From Ypsolopha sequella (Eukaryota; Arthropoda; Insecta; Lepidoptera; Ypsolophidae), in assembly GCA_934047225.1 (NCBI GenBank), contig CAKOHE010000018.1, positions 62,001 to 126,000 on the forward strand: a stretch of 64,000 bases of DNA, written 5' to 3'. The number at the start of each line of letters is the position of its first letter. The stretch's first letter is position 1. The translations under genes were made by a program, and so were the position numbers. This document shows positions 52,580 through 64,000 of the stretch, in pieces. The notes beneath the pieces were generated by a model. That model was not told where the DNA came from. It saw only the letters and a list, made by a program, of their open reading frames with translations, and ran no database searches.

Positions 52580-53470
52580 AACATTGCATTTTTAACGTTA
52601 TTTGGTTTAGCTCTAATTTAAAAAACGATAATAAATAGATTATTCGTGAAGATAAAAATATTATTATTGTAATAAAAATCTCCGTCTCCATCCTCAAGTG
52701 TTTGTGAGGCGCAACCATTTTAGCACCTTGTTTTTTGTCGCCTTTATGATGCTGTGGCATCTGTATTGTTTTTACTTACTAATTGTGTGGTGGTACGAAA
52801 CCTTTTGTGCGCGACTCCGACTCGCACTTCACCAAACGACTTGCAATAGGAGCACTGCCCCGGCTTACTAGGCACGCAGATCGAACACAAATAATGATTG
52901 TGCTCTTGTAGTCTGCCACGTAATATGTTTTGCGAAAAAAGTTTTTATGTATGAGACACTGGCCAGTTATAATTTATTTTGAAAATACTATTATTTAAAA
53001 GTAAAATTCATAGACGAATACAGCCCACAAGACTCCTCATAACGGGCGACCGATTCTGTCAACACATCTGACTAAACTAGCAGATACAATACGCTACTCG
53101 AAAATTTCCAGTCATTTTTGACCACTTCTGTGAGCCGTAAACACTTCCGCGCTAGTGAGAAAAACATTTTAAAAATAAATATTATAACGGCCCCCTGCAC
53201 AATACGATGGTGTGGTAAAAACAGCCAGAATTCAAGTTTTAAGAAAAATGGCATAACATTTTAGCGGTAAGTTAATAATGAAATAATCAAATCAGATTTT
53301 CCATCTGATTTAATCTAATAGAGGTTATCTTATACTGGTTAGTACGTTTAGGTGACCAAAGGTCCTTTCGCTACGCGTTGATGTCTTCCACCCAACATCT
53401 CTTTCTTACGCGAGCACTTCTTACACTATCTGTTTTGCTTTATTTATCTGGCGATTATAACTAGTGATAT
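52580..53470. other. AT-rich spacer, no gene
   Basis: Nothing recognised beyond 'GCGCGACTCCGACTCGCACTT' near 52810, which resembles the end of the 'GTGCGAGTC' repeat family seen at 1-125 and 27137. Confidence 0.45.
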
Positions 53471-53474
53471 ACTA

Positions 53475-53703
53475 ACCCCCGGTTTCTGAAAGGCCAATCA
53501 AAGTTAACAGTAGATTAAAAAAACTTTAACCGCAAATAACGGTGAAAATAAAGCATATATGAAGTCTGAATAGTGATGAATCAATAATTAACTTAGTTAA
53601 TTTTTGATTTCAATGTAAAATTCCCACTTTTTCTGGCTTAATCCGCAGATAATTATTTTTTAATCTACTGTTAACATTGATTGGCCTTTCAGAAACCGGG
53701 GGT
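53475..53703. mobile_element. MITE with about 47-bp inverted repeats
   Basis: The left end is 'ACCCCCGGTTTCTGAAAGGC' and continues to 'TTAACAGTAGATTAAAAAA'; the right end is the inverse, ending 'TTTCAGAAACCGGGGGT'. 229 bp, no coding content, no clear target duplication. Confidence 0.8.
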
Positions 53704-54010
53704 CAATATGTTATCGATCAAACAAAAATCTTCGAACTACCAACGAGATTGGAAGATGTATACCTACTTTGCAAATTACAATAAAAATATTCAATTTATT
53801 GTAAAACAATTATTAGGGTTCCGTTTTAAAAGGGTAAAAATGAACCGTTATGGTGAGATATGTGGTATGGTTGTAAGCTCTAGATTTTGCTGTTTTCGAT
53901 TTAAGTTTCTCAGTATCACAGCTTTCAGACATTTTTGCCCAGATTAAAATTTCTAACTAACAAAAACACAGTAAATATAAAACTCATAATAACTACAAAA
54001 TGGCTACTCA

Positions 54011-54728
54011 CGATTATGTAAAGTCGCCGTCAATAGAAATTGTGGACTATGTAAACAAACCGTTTTCTCAATTTTTCTCAAGGTTCTGTCACGGAGTCTC
54101 ATTGAACATTATTCCAAAACATGAAGCATCGACTCTTACCAGTCATTCACTGTATTTCATCATGAAATATTCAATAATCACCAGTTAATTACGGAAAATC
54201 ATAGAATCAATAGTCAATTCTGTACTGCGTCGAGATTGCTGTCATATTTTTTTCTCATCGAATCTGTATTGTCTTTGAAAATTGGTGATGTACGAATCTA
54301 TTTGAATATACACCTATATTATTCGTGATGTTATTTTATTCCGTAATTTTTTTTTAACAACGTTACTTCATAATCTTTGACATAAACGTGTGTGTGATTC
54401 TATCGAGAGCTGTGTGATCTTCCAGCGATGCTCTAAAATGTGTACCTCATGTCCTAAAAGTAGAAGAAAAAATGAAAGAACTGGATGAGATAATAGATAC
54501 GGCCAACAACGCTGTGACGGAAACATTTGTAATTAACGTGGGTGATTTGACTAGCGATTCATCAGAATATTTTAGCGATGAACCAAATAAAGAAAACTAA
54601 TTAAGCACCTAACATATTTTAATCACATACTTACCCATCTCTAGATAGTTCACCTATTCATAGACAAAGACAACATGGCGCTTTGTTTACATAGTTCACA
54701 ATTTCTTTTGACGGCTACTGTAAGTTAG
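54011..54728 (+). mobile_element. Degenerate DNA transposon with inverted ends
   Basis: Inverted arms of about 50 bp: 'CGCCGTCAATAGAAATTGTG' (from about 54026) and the inverse 'ACAATTTCTTTTGACGGCT' (about 54699-54717). Both also share 'CTATGTAAACAAA'. Between them is the last exon of a transposase-like gene (54426-54600). Confidence 0.65.
54426..54600 (+). pseudogene. Transposase C-terminal exon remnant
   Basis: After an acceptor 'GTGATCTTCCAG' the frame reads 'ALKCVPHVLKVEEKMKELDE', 'IIDTANNAVTETFVINVGDL' and an acidic 'TSDSSEYFSDEPNKEN' with TAA at 54598. A helix followed by 'FVINVGD' and an Asp/Ser/Glu tail resembles the C-terminus of insect DDE transposases. The catalytic core is not present. 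Confidence 0.5.
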
Positions 54729-54849
54729 ATATCGCCTGACTAGTTTCACTCTCATAGTACAGATTCTTCAGAGACAAACAGGTTTACGGGGTGGTGCCAA
54801 ACAGTGCCAAACGGGACACCGCCACGTAATCCTGTTTGCCTCTGAACTA

Positions 54850-54990
54850 TTATAGTATATATATATATGTATGTATGTATGTAAATAATTTATTGCACAA
54901 AATAAATATACAATGCACAAAGGCGAACTTAATGCTAATTAGCATTCTCTGCCAGTTAAACTTTGGTGATGTGGAAAGTTTTGAGGGTAG
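54850..54990 (-). mobile_element. Non-LTR 3' tail with (TATG)n
   Basis: 'TATGTATGTATGTATGTAAA' followed by 'TAATTTATTGCACAAAATAA', 'GCACAAAGGCGAACTTAATG' and 'GCATTCTCTGCCAGTTAAAC' matches a very common lepidopteran CR1/Daphne-type 3' end in inverse orientation. Confidence 0.6.
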
Positions 54991-55079
54991 TGCCAGATAA
55001 GTTAATTACTATAATCAATTCAACCAAGAAATCATATTTTCATAGATACTATAATATATTAAATTTATTTAGAATTAAA

Positions 55080-57232
55080 TAAATATTGTATATACATATA
55101 TAATCTACTCATAAATACAATAATATACGTATATTATACATAACAATCCATAGGTAATTACGAGAAGGACAATGACTCAGGGGATATGTGAAAATTACAA
55201 GTTTTATGACTGATTCTGTAGCTGTACATAGTGTTGATAGACTCTGGTTTTGAAGGTAGAGATAGAGAGAGACTGACGGATATTAAGAGGAAGACTATTC
55301 CACAGCCGGATTGCTGATACTGTGAAAGAATTTGTATACATATTGGTGCTGTGTTCGGGAAATCGGAGGAGCATAGCTCTGCTTGGTCGCTGAAGCCGGC
55401 CAAGGGATTCAATAGGGGCAAACCGGTCACGAAGATAGGGAGGAGAAAATGGGCTATTGAGAGTATTATAGAGAAGTGAGACGATTTGTGAGTTCCTTCG
55501 GTAGCGGATATTGAGCCAGTTTAGCTGGAGACGAAATTGAGGGACATGATCGTATTTGCGCAATCCGAAGATGTATCTGATACAGAGATTTAGGAGACGA
55601 TCTAACTTGTTTAAAAGTTCTTCTGTAAGATCAGGATAACTCACATCAGCGTAATCTATAATAGGTAGCAAAAGAGAATTGACTAATGTAACCTTGGCAG
55701 AGTATGGAAGAAATTTTTGCATGCGTTTTAGTGAGTGCATTGAGGCAAATATCTTCTTGCTTATTTGTGCAACCTGCAAATCCCAGGACATATTATTAGA
55801 AATGTGAAGCCCCAAATTTTTGAGAGATTTGCAGTATGTAAGTGGGGTGCCACTGAAGCAGACTGGAGGTAGAGTGGAGATATCAGTTCTGTCAATCAGA
55901 GCTCTACTACCAACAACCATCACCTGCGTCTTAGATGGGTTTACAAATAGGCCGAATTCCTTCGTCCACTCACTGATCCGATCAAGATCTTAAGTGAGCT
56001 TGTGTATGGAATCCGGTAAGCCATCTTGCTTACAGGACAAGTATAACTGAAGGTCATCGGCATACATATGATATAAACAGAAAAAGACCACGGAAACAAG
56101 AGTATTGATAAAAACAGAAAATAGTAATGGAGAAAGTACACCTCCCTGTGGGACCCCAGTGGTAATGTCACACCACTCGGAGTAAGTGTCATCAATACGT
56201 TTACGCTGTTTACGCCCACAGAGGTATGATTGAAACCACTCAGCAGCTGCATCCGATAAGTTGAAAGAACGGAGATAATGATATCATGGTCTACGCAATT
56301 AAACGCGCTACTAAAATCAAGGAGGGTTAGGATAGTTAGCCGCCTATCGTCCATGGCTTCACGAATGTTATCAGTGATTTTAATGAGTGCAGTACTTGTA
56401 CTTTGGGATGGACGAAATCCCGACTGAAGAGGATTTAGTAGTTTGTGACAGTGGAGGTAATACGAGAATTGACGATGAGCAACGCGTTCAAGCACTTTGG
56501 AAAGAAATGGAAGTATAGAAATTGGTCGATAGTGCTTGAACTCTGTTGGATCAGATGTTTTTGGGACTGGGACCATGTAGGCAAGTTTCCATAGGGCAGG
56601 AAAAGTATTGGATGACAGGGAAAAGTTGATGATTTGGGTAATAGCAGGAAGAATATTGTTAAGGATAGGAAGAAGTAGATCACGGCCAATACTATCAGGT
56701 CCAACAGCATTGCTTGGAATGGAGAGAATGATTTTCTCAATATCGGAAACAGAAACTGGTGAAAAGGAAAACATAAGATTAGGAGAAGGGGAAACAGATA
56801 AGATTTTTCGGATGGTAGCTTCCTTAAGTGCGGCATTAATAGTGTGGGGAGGGGTTGAAAAGTGTCGATTTAGACCATCCTTATCCAAAGATGGGTTAAG
56901 GTTTTGTCGAGACTTACCAAAGCCCAAGGAACGTAGAAAGTGCCAAATATTGTTGGGATTACATTGTTCGATAGAGGAATGAATATGATTTCGTTTGGAA
57001 TTCCTAACCATCTGGTTGCACCGATTTCAGGCAGTCTTAAACCTTTCCCAGTTGCATTCCGTGGGGTTATTTTTATGCTTTCGCCTGAGACTGTCTCGCC
57101 TAGCCATAAGTTTACGAACTTCATCCGTAAGCCACGGCGTGGGAGCACGTTTCAACCGAACCATGTGGACTGGAGCGTGGACATCGTAAAGTTCAGTGAT
57201 GGTTTTATTAAAGGCCACAAGCTTGTCATTTA
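55080..57232 (-). pseudogene. CR1-group non-LTR element, RT part (minus strand)
   Basis: It is related to the intact 983-aa protein. In order it shows 'APTPWLTDEVRKLMARRDS' (57.1 kb), 'WHFLRSLGFGKSR', 'YRPISILPFLSKVLE', 'LLDFSSAFNCVDHD' and, after a one-base frameshift near 56275, 'GVPQGGVLSPLLF' and the 'YADD' box near 56060. An in-frame TAA near 55990 follows. The remaining 239 codons (55923-55204) include 'SLKNLGLHI' and 'AIRLWNSLP'. The 3' UTR ends in AT repeats near 55080. It is split from its endonuclease part by the element inserted at 57233. Confidence 0.88.
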
Positions 57233-60200
57233 TATTAATCTAAGCATCTATTATCAAAACGTGCGAGGCCTGCGGACGAAATCCCATGGGTTTTTAAGCA
57301 ACGTTTTAACCAATAATTACGATGTAATTGGCATTAGTGAGACAAACCTTACGAGTGATTTTAACGACTCTGAGTTTTTTGACTCCCGCTATAACGTATT
57401 TCGATTGGACCGCGAGGAGTCCAGGGGACAGGAGGAGGGTGGTGGGGTGGCGCTGGCGGTGAGACGTGGACTGCGTGCCATGCGCCGCGACTGGCGTGCC
57501 ACCGCGCGACATGAGGAGTTATGGGTAAGTATCGAGGTCGAAGGGCAGCACACCACTACCTCTACTAACAGTAACATAGCGGTCTCCCGCGATGCACCTT
57601 CAAAACTACATATAGCTGCTTGTGTCTATTTTCCGCACAACTTCCATCACCAAACCTCTTTAAAAGTTTTCTTTGATTATGTTTCACAACTTAGGATTTC
57701 CCACCCTCGAGATGCTTTTTTACTGATTGGTGATTTTAATGTTTCGCATGCATCCTGGACACCAGTTACTAGTTATAATTACCTGACTATAGAACCTTCT
57801 AGTGAATTATTGGTAAACTATCTCAAAGATTTTATTTCTTTTAGTTCTTTAAATCAGTTCAATCACTGCCGTAATGTAAACAATCGTATCTTAAATCTCG
57901 TTTTATGTTGATTGTTATGTGCGGCCTTGCTCTTCTCCACTCACTCCTGAGGATCTACACCACAAATCTCTTGAATTGATCGTTTCCATACAAACTCTCA
58001 CTTATTTAAAAGATAACACGAGAGAAAAAATGATGTATCAAATGGGCGACTATATTACTATTTCAAACAGTTTATTAAATACTGATTGGACAGTTTTGAA
58101 CAAAATGACCGTAAATGATACTGATTATTTCTGATTATTTCTATAAAGTACTGATTATTTCTATAAAATTTTGAACAAGTTAATTCAGGATTATGTGCCT
58201 AAGCGTATCGTACAAAATAGTACTAACTACCCTCCGTGGTTTTCTCGATCACTAATAAAAATTGACAAAGAAAAATCAAAACTTCATAAAAAATGGAAAG
58301 TTTATGGAAACCCACGTGACTATCACGAATTTAAAATTCTAAGGTCTCGTGTCAAAAAGTTGGAAAAAATAAATTATAAAACCTATATCCAGTTTACTGA
58401 AGAAAACATAACAAAATGTCCTAATTACTTCTGGACATTCATAAAATCAAAAAGGTCCCATAATGCTATTCCAGACAAAGTGAGTTACACAAACAGGAGC
58501 TCTGGTGACGGGAAGATTATTTGCAACTTATTTAACGAATACTTTCAATCAGTCTTTTTTAACACTAGTAATGTAATTGATGCACCCGTAAATATGTCCT
58601 CAAACTCTTGTGTTGATGTGTCTTCAATAACTATTGATCAAAGTCTGACATTAAAACATTTGAAGAGCATTGATATAACCAAAGGCGCTGGAAACGATAA
58701 CATACACCCACTTCTTATTGTCAAATGCGCAGTCGCACTGTCAATCCCACTAACCATCATATTTTCGAAATCTATTAAGGAAGGTGTGTTTCCAGATATT
58801 TGGAAAAAAGCCCTTATAACACCGGTATTTAAAGGTGGAGACAAATCATCTGTGACTCAATATAGACCTATATCTAAGTTATGCATTTTTGGTAAGATTC
58901 TCGAAAAAATTGTAACTCAGGAAGTCTCAGCTAGTGTTTGTCAGCATATTTTACCGCAACAACATGGTCTTATGACAGGCAAGAGTGTAGAAACTAACCT
59001 TTTAACATTTACGGATTTCGTAATTACAGCTCTAGAGGATGGCCACCAGGTGGACGCCGTGTATACTGATTTTTCCAAAGCTTTTGATAAAATTAATCAC
59101 AAAACTCTAATATCTAAATTACTTCGGATCGGTATACATGGCGACCTACTAAGGTGGATAGATTCCTACATTAATAATCGCTCTCAGGCAGTAGCACTTA
59201 AAGGTTTCGTTTCAAACTTCCTCCCAGTAAGTTCTGGCGTTCCACAGGGCTCCCACTTAGGACCCCTATTATTTATATTATACCTTAATGACATTGGGCA
59301 TATATTTGGTGAATCTACATATTTTATGTTATATGCAGATGACATAAAAATTTACCGTATTGTGGATAATCATAGTGACCGTATTGCTTTACAAGAAGAG
59401 CTGAATAGGTGAGTGTCTTATTGTAAAACAAATTCTTTATTTTTAAATGTAGATAAATGCTGTGTTATTAGTTATACTAGGAAATTACACACAGTCAAAG
59501 TTGACTATAATTTTGCAGGCACTCCCTTAAATCGTGTGAATAGAATACGAGATCTTGGCGTGATTCTCGATCCTAAAATGGATTTTAATCTTCACATAGA
59601 TCACATAATAAATAAGGCGTTTAAGCGACTTGGTTTCGTTCTACGACAATGTCAACCTTTTAAACGTTCTTTTACTTACAAAATCCTATATTATAGCTTT
59701 GTACGAAGTATTCTCGATTTTGGTAGTGTTGTCTGGAGCCCTCACTACTCAATTCACACAAACCGTATCGAGAAAATACAACATAAATTTTTAAAGGCAT
59801 TGGACTACAGAATGAGAACTCTTTTTATTGACTACGAATCCTCTGAAAAACGTTACAATATTACATCCTTATCTGACCGCCGTACTATCACGGATGCAAT
59901 GTTTCTCTATAAACTCGTAAATAATAAAGTTGATTGCCAAGCATTGCTCCAAAATCTATCATTTAAGATTCCCAGGCCCTCGTCTCGTAAAGATTCATTT
60001 AACTTCTATACCTATACCTGCCGTACTAACTACTCAAAAAATCGCTATATGAATCGTACTCCTAATTCTTATAATAAACTTTTCAGTGAGAACATTTTCT
60101 CCGAAAGTATATACTCATATAAAAATAAGGTTTTGCAAAATTTATCAAATGTCAAACTCACATTGTTAAAAGTTCTTTCCTTTTTAATTATTCATTTAGT

Positions 60201-60362
60201 ATATTCTAATCTGCTTATGTAATGTGTTAGTAGTGAGCTTTCAAAAATTATTGTTTTCTGTATATGGTTTCTTTAGGTTTGTTTGTTATTTGTAAGTGTT
60301 CATACTTTGTGTTGTAACTGTTTGTAACCTGAATAAAAATAAAATAAAAATAAAAAAATAAA
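57233..60362 (+). mobile_element. Jockey-like non-LTR element nested in the minus-strand element
   Basis: Its 5' end falls inside the endonuclease start ('YYQNVRGLRTKSHG'), so ORF1 is lost. Its 3' end is 'GAATAAAAATAAAATAAAA'. A short duplication 'ATATT' flanks it. Joining the outer flanks restores a continuous frame in the host element ('FFENLDNI' then 'NDKLVAFNK'), which proves a nested insertion. Confidence 0.9.
57236..60222 (+). pseudogene. Jockey-like endonuclease/reverse transcriptase, broken
   Basis: Endonuclease 57236-57911: 'YYQNVRGLRTK', 'GISETNL', 'LLIGDFNVSHASW'. A one-base frameshift at about 57909 moves into 'RPCSSPLTPEDLHHK'. A repeated 'TGATTATTTCT' at about 58122-58155 disrupts the next segment. 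From 58171 the RT is open: 'PPWFSRSLIKIDKEKSKLHK', 'PVFKGGDKSSVTQYRPIS', 'DFSKAFDKINH', 'SGVPQGSHLGPLLF', 'LYADDIKIY' (59340s). A TGA at 59410-59412 replaces an expected Trp in 'LNRWVSYC'. The frame then continues to 60222 with 'RDLGVILDPKMDFN' and 'SILDFGSVVWSPHY'. At least three lesions make it inactive. Confidence 0.9.
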
Positions 60363-60745
60363 ATATTGTCAAGATTTTCGAAAAATGACCAATCAATAGC
60401 TTTTGCATCAGCTAACAATTTATCTCTGTCCATACTTGCAAAGTTACGTCGAAAAGAAATTTTGGCCTTGGATTTTGGGATTTTTAGCCCATAAGAGGCA
60501 TAAATGAGATCATGATGAGAGAAGCCAGACGCTGTGAATTGGCCATGGCATAAGATCCGTTTGGGATTAGGGGTAAGAATGAGATCAAGAAGGGTATGGG
60601 AATCACCCACATGATGTGTTGCAGCAAGATCCATTATAGTGACATTGACAGAAGTTGTCAAGGTCTGAAGCTTGCGCGAACGAGCATCATCAACAAGAAG
60701 GTTAGTATTATTAAAATCCAGCAGTCCACTGCACATGTATTATGT
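60363..60745 (-). pseudogene. Endonuclease part of the split CR1-group element
   Basis: Minus-strand 'LLDFNNTNLLVDDARSRKLQ' (degraded GDFN motif), 'HTLLDLILTPNPKRILCHGQ' and 'FSHHDLIYASYGL', then 'AKAIDWSFFENLDNI' running up to the nested element. It is 5'-truncated near 60745, so the N-terminal endonuclease half is missing. Confidence 0.85.
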
Positions 60746-60749
60746 GAGA

Positions 60750-61010
60750 CAAAGAGTTGGGTTCAACCATTCGCAGTCCATGAACTCCAAAGAGTTTGGT
60801 AATAAGTTCGACCATCTTTCGAACTACCAATAGGTATAATTCCCTATCAAAAACATGGCTGTGTGGACTAAGTTATATTATAAATAGTTTAATTTAAAGA
60901 ATTATTTTTTAAGAAAACAATACTTTACTTGAATTTTTTAACTTGAGTTTTTTCTAAAATAAAATATGGCGTGTCTTTACGTACTATTTTTGAGTTTATA
61001 ATCAGCTTTT
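60750..61010. other. Unassigned spacer
   Basis: No gene or element end recognised. Confidence 0.4.
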
Positions 61011-61014
61011 ACGA

Positions 61015-61510
61015 TATGAGTGCAGATAATAGTATTTTGTGCAACTGTGACATAATGTGAGACATTTGGGACACCCAGAAAACTCAAACTCAAACTCAAA
61101 CTCAAATTACTTTCGTAATAAAACAAGCAAACCACGAGTGCTTGTTTTATTACGAAACGAACGAAGCGAGTTTCTTAATAAATTTGCACGAGTGTCCCAA
61201 TCTCTAATTATGTCCAGTTGACACAATACTTTATCTCAAAAACAATATTTCGAAAAATGAGAAAAATGACACTCCTCATAATAATCGTCGTGACGGAATT
61301 AGTATGTAGATGCCTGAGACCAATCAGAAGCGAGAAGAGTAAAGGGGCGTGGCCTAATAAATTAAGACAGACCATTATTGCTTGTGATTTTTCTCTAGCG
61401 ATGTTATAATAAATTTGACTAATCACAGCGCAGAAGTGCGGTGTTATAATGTAATATTATATCATCGGTCAAACAATGTAGGTACTTATAGAACCGCTTT
61501 TGATGTTGTA
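61015..61510. repeat. Composite palindromic repeat, partner of 11535-12010
   Basis: Shares, inverted, 'TTTGCACGAGTGTCCCAAT', 'AACGAACGAAGCGAG' and 'CACAGCGCAGAAGTGCGGTG' with the intronic repeat at 11.5-12 kb. It includes 'CAAACTCAAACTCAAACTC' at about 61081. No gene. Confidence 0.6.
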
Positions 61511-61524
61511 ATTTCCTTATTGCA

Positions 61525-62350
61525 GTATTTATTTATTTATTTATTACATTTTGGGAAAACTAACAGCACTTGTAACAACATAGTACATTACATTAGTTTA
61601 AAAAAGGCCAATTAAAAGTTTCCACTGTTAGTGACAGGTTAAACATATTTAAAAAAGTTAAATAAGTAGTCATAAATATTTACATAACACTAATACTAAA
61701 CTTAACTATGTGATGACTACATACACACCAGTGTTTATTACATATTAAAAAAAGATGAACTAAGAATCGTTCTCGCCCTATGAACAGACATTGAAAATAG
61801 ATTAATATCTTCAACAATATTATTAATGTTACTACATGCTCGCCACAGATAACTATTCTGCCTATAGTTGGTACCTGCCGCTGGAAGAGAGAAAGTAGGG
61901 ATTTCACGTTTTGATCGGTTGGGAACATAAAAGTTGAATTTGGCAAGCAACTGAGGACAATCAATATTATTTGATAATATTCGCATTGCAAACAAAACAT
62001 CAGCTATGAAGCGACGCTTCTGTAGAGAAAGAATGTGATACTTCCTACAAGAGTCAAAGTAATCAGGTATATAGATTCTGTTGCGATAGTTCATCCATCG
62101 GAAATATCTTTTCTGTATTCTTTCTTTTCGATTAATATAAACATTATACGACGGATTCTAAACCTGCGAAGCATATTCTACTTCGGACATATGTTCAATA
62201 AAGAATTTTTAGGGTTTTGTTATTTTTGAAATCTTTAGATACTCTCATTATGAAACCTAAAGCCTTAGGAGCTTTTTTATTGTATTATCAATTTGAGAAC
62301 TAAAGATAAGCTTAGAATCCTTTTTGATCCCCAGGTCACGTATCTCAGTT
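61525..62350 (-). pseudogene. Jockey-like RT C-terminal fragment
   Basis: The minus strand starts near 62350 with 'TEVTEIRDLGIKKDSKL' and, with frameshifts, 'KALGFIMRVSKDF'. Then comes 'YASQV', a stop (expected Trp) and 'NPSYNVYIN'. From 62094 to 61738 it is open: 'YHILSLQKRRFIADVLFAMR', 'NFYVPNRSKREIPTF', 'HRARTILSS'. It is related to the C-terminus of the nested Jockey-like element (59.8-60.2 kb). The 3' UTR ends in 'TTTATTTATTTATTTATT' (plus strand) near 61527. Confidence 0.8.
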
Positions 62351-62354
62351 ACCT

Positions 62355-62686
62355 CAGTTAAACTCAGTTAAAATTTCACCACACGTGTTTTACTAGCTAA
62401 ATTGAATTATCGTGTCACATCGAAAAATCTGCGTTGGGAACATTTTCGCGCGATGATTTTTTACCATTTCAAATGTCGCCTAAAGCCGGGCAAATCGTGA
62501 AAACTAAAAAAAGAATAATGAAAAAAATGGCATCAGAAAAGAAACGCGTGTTTGGTAGAATAAAATTGGAAAACTGGTGCGAAAAATGAAGAACAAAATA
62601 GTTCTTGTACCGGGACACAAGACTATGGGAGTAGTGGTTGGTAGGTACATCAGAACAAGAAGAACTTGCCAAAGAAAAAAAAGGCA
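62355..62686. other. Spacer, no supported gene
   Basis: Overlapping minus-strand ORFs here have no recognisable domain and read out of the GC-rich repeat; I do not support them. Confidence 0.4.
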
Positions 62687-63063
62687 TAACCCCTCGGCCA
62701 TAGCTTGAGGCTTCGAGAGGCGTGCCAAGCGGTTCTTCTTGCGACGGCGGCGCCGGCGGAGAGAACAAATGTATGAAGTTGTATAGAGCCGGCCATGGGT
62801 CGCATCTCACGCGGTTGTCCGGCTTCGAGTGACTTGCGCTCTCTCGACGGCGGTTTGCGGGGAGGTGGGGAGCCGCGCCAGTGATCGAGCGCATAGGAAG
62901 AACCTAGTGTCGAGCGCTTTGAGCGAGCGAGCACGCTATACATCCGATGCGGTGGAAGGCGCCGACGACGGGTGTCGTGGCAGGGCAAAGCCCGTCGCAA
63001 AAACAGCCTGGAAGCGCAGCAAGAAGCGCCGCCAGAAGCCTGAATCTATGGCCGAGGGGTAAC
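62687..63063. repeat. GC-rich foldback repeat with conserved 77-codon frame (copy 2)
   Basis: Bounded by inverted 'CCCTCGGCCATAG' ends. On the plus strand the frame 62829-63062 starts 'MTCALSTAVCGEVGSRASDR' and ends 'KKRRQKPESMAEG'. Copy 1 (13183-13413, minus) has the same frame with about 11-12 amino-acid changes and one codon fewer. Because of the inverted ends, the opposite strand at the left end also reads 'KPQAMAEG'. Family unknown. Confidence 0.6.
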
Positions 63064-64000
63064 GGAGGACTAGGATGATTAAGAGGGGAGGCAGAAAGAA
63101 ACAAGGAGACCATTCTTAGGGACAAGAAGTCCCGCCAAAATATAATATTCTTAGGGACAAGACGTCCCACCGATACATAAGGGCAAGAAGCCGAGATAGA
63201 AATGTGAGGACAAGAAGCACCGATAACAGCAGTGAGAGAGAGCAGAGCGTCCATCACAAGAAGAAGTTGTAGGGTTACGTTGTAGAGTTAAATCCACATA
63301 ATCTAGGCTAGAAAAACTCGCAGAACGTATTTTGCGACAACTGTTGCATATACAGCAACACCAAAAAATTGTTATTGCCCCTGGCAACATTTTTGTCTTG
63401 CTCTCGCTGAAGGGCTCAAAAGGACGAGAATCCAGAGCCGTTAAAATATTTAAAAAAAGCTCTTGCTGAATGATGTCTATAAAGCAGCATCCTGTTCCTG
63501 TATTTTCGGCTTTTAATTTGGAGTATATGGTCCTAGCCCCTAGACACAAAATACACATACAACCTAAATACGCTCCCATTAGCGTAGCGTAGCCATGATG
63601 GCGGTTTTTTTTTTTGTTTAAATCTAATGTCACACTGATGATTGAACAAAAAGTCCAAATAAAACTTGATTTTTAATTATTTTATTTTTCTGAACTGTTT
63701 CTATGTACTCTGCCAATTTATTTGAAACCTTTTTTCTTTCTTTAATATTAAAATTTACCAGTAGTACTTTGACTGACCATCTAAGTGCATTTTGTATTTC
63801 GATTTATATTATAAAAATGCGATTTTTTCAAACTCTCAATTCAGGTCCAAACAACAACAAAAAATTGCTACGTCCTTGATATTACTCACGTAGACATAAA
63901 ATAGAAATAGAAATTGTTTCTTTGCAAACAACTTATCATATTACATTAGGTGTTGGGACATCCTTTTAAGTATAAAAAGTACCCGTGCCAGGATGCCCCG
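63064..64000. other. Right end of window, minisatellite-like block then AT-rich sequence
   Basis: 'TTCTTAGGGACAAGAAGTCC' (about 63114) and 'TTCTTAGGGACAAGACGTCC' (about 63149), followed by 'GGGCAAGAAGCC' and 'GGACAAGAAGCACC', form a loose tandem. A 160-codon minus-strand ORF (63151-63633) runs through it but shows no domain and I do not call it a gene. Confidence 0.45.

Noticed and set aside
56940..57235. N-terminal part of the plus-strand 323-codon ORF
   Set aside because: This segment is antisense to the minus-strand retrotransposon; the Jockey-like protein begins only at about 57236.
62469..63257. Overlapping ORFs on the minus strand of the GC-rich repeat
   Set aside because: Long ORFs are expected in GC-rich sequence; only the frame kept in both repeat copies was considered.
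63151..63633. 160-codon minus-strand ORF
   Set aside because: Cys-rich by chance, includes the minisatellite-like block, no domain or signal recognised.

Overview
The window is a piece of an insect nuclear genome, very probably a moth or butterfly. It is AT-rich, has spliced genes with short GC-richer exons in long AT-rich introns, and carries repeat types typical of Lepidoptera: RTE-like 3' tails, 'GGCCAAGTGCGAGTC'-type repeats, mariner, P/THAP elements, many palindromic MITEs and CR1/Jockey-group non-LTR elements. No bacterial operon, CRISPR array, rRNA or convincing tRNA gene is visible. All protein identifications are by eye from motifs; no database search was possible.

Host gene 1 (minus strand, about 25.8 down to 11.2 kb) is a BRCA1-like gene. 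Seven exons join with consistent splice phases: a 2.6 kb disordered exon holding three 57-codon tandem repeats, a small exon, and five exons encoding a C-terminal tandem BRCT pair. No RING exon is in the window. About 4.4 kb of this locus (copy B, 19.5-23.9 kb: two coding exons plus introns) is duplicated in direct orientation 12 kb past the gene's last exon (copy A, 0.5-7.5 kb). After the duplication copy A received a 3.47 kb non-LTR element with an intact 983-codon ORF, and copy B differs by a 1.0 kb long-inverted-repeat element.

The region 7.5-11 kb is packed with small transposons: a hAT MITE with an 8-bp target duplication, an RTE tail and a decayed DD34D mariner. The region 25.8-38 kb is mostly repeats: a near-perfect 391-bp palindrome at 28.1-28.5 kb, an internally deleted P-element-like gene (30.2-33.3 kb) and a four-level nest of inverted-repeat elements (37.7-38.2 kb).

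Host gene 2 (minus strand, exons at 51.1, 42.3 and 38.3 kb) is a conserved-looking gene, possibly Grp7-allergen/Takeout-like, with one in-frame stop. Its introns contain a two-exon transposase fragment in a 1.66 kb TIR element, and a Ty3/gypsy-like LTR element (44.36-50.87 kb). The LTR element lacks the RT and integrase cores, has near-identical LTRs and an unusual 61-66 bp flanking duplication. It is itself interrupted by a 1.94 kb P-superfamily transposon that encodes a spliced, 98-residue THAP-only protein.

The right end (54-64 kb) is a retrotransposon graveyard: a CR1-group element on the minus strand (55.1-60.7 kb) split by a nested Jockey-like element on the plus strand (57.2-60.4 kb), another Jockey fragment (61.5-62.35 kb), and a GC-rich foldback repeat (62.7-63.1 kb) whose sister copy sits in a BRCA1-like intron at 13.2 kb.
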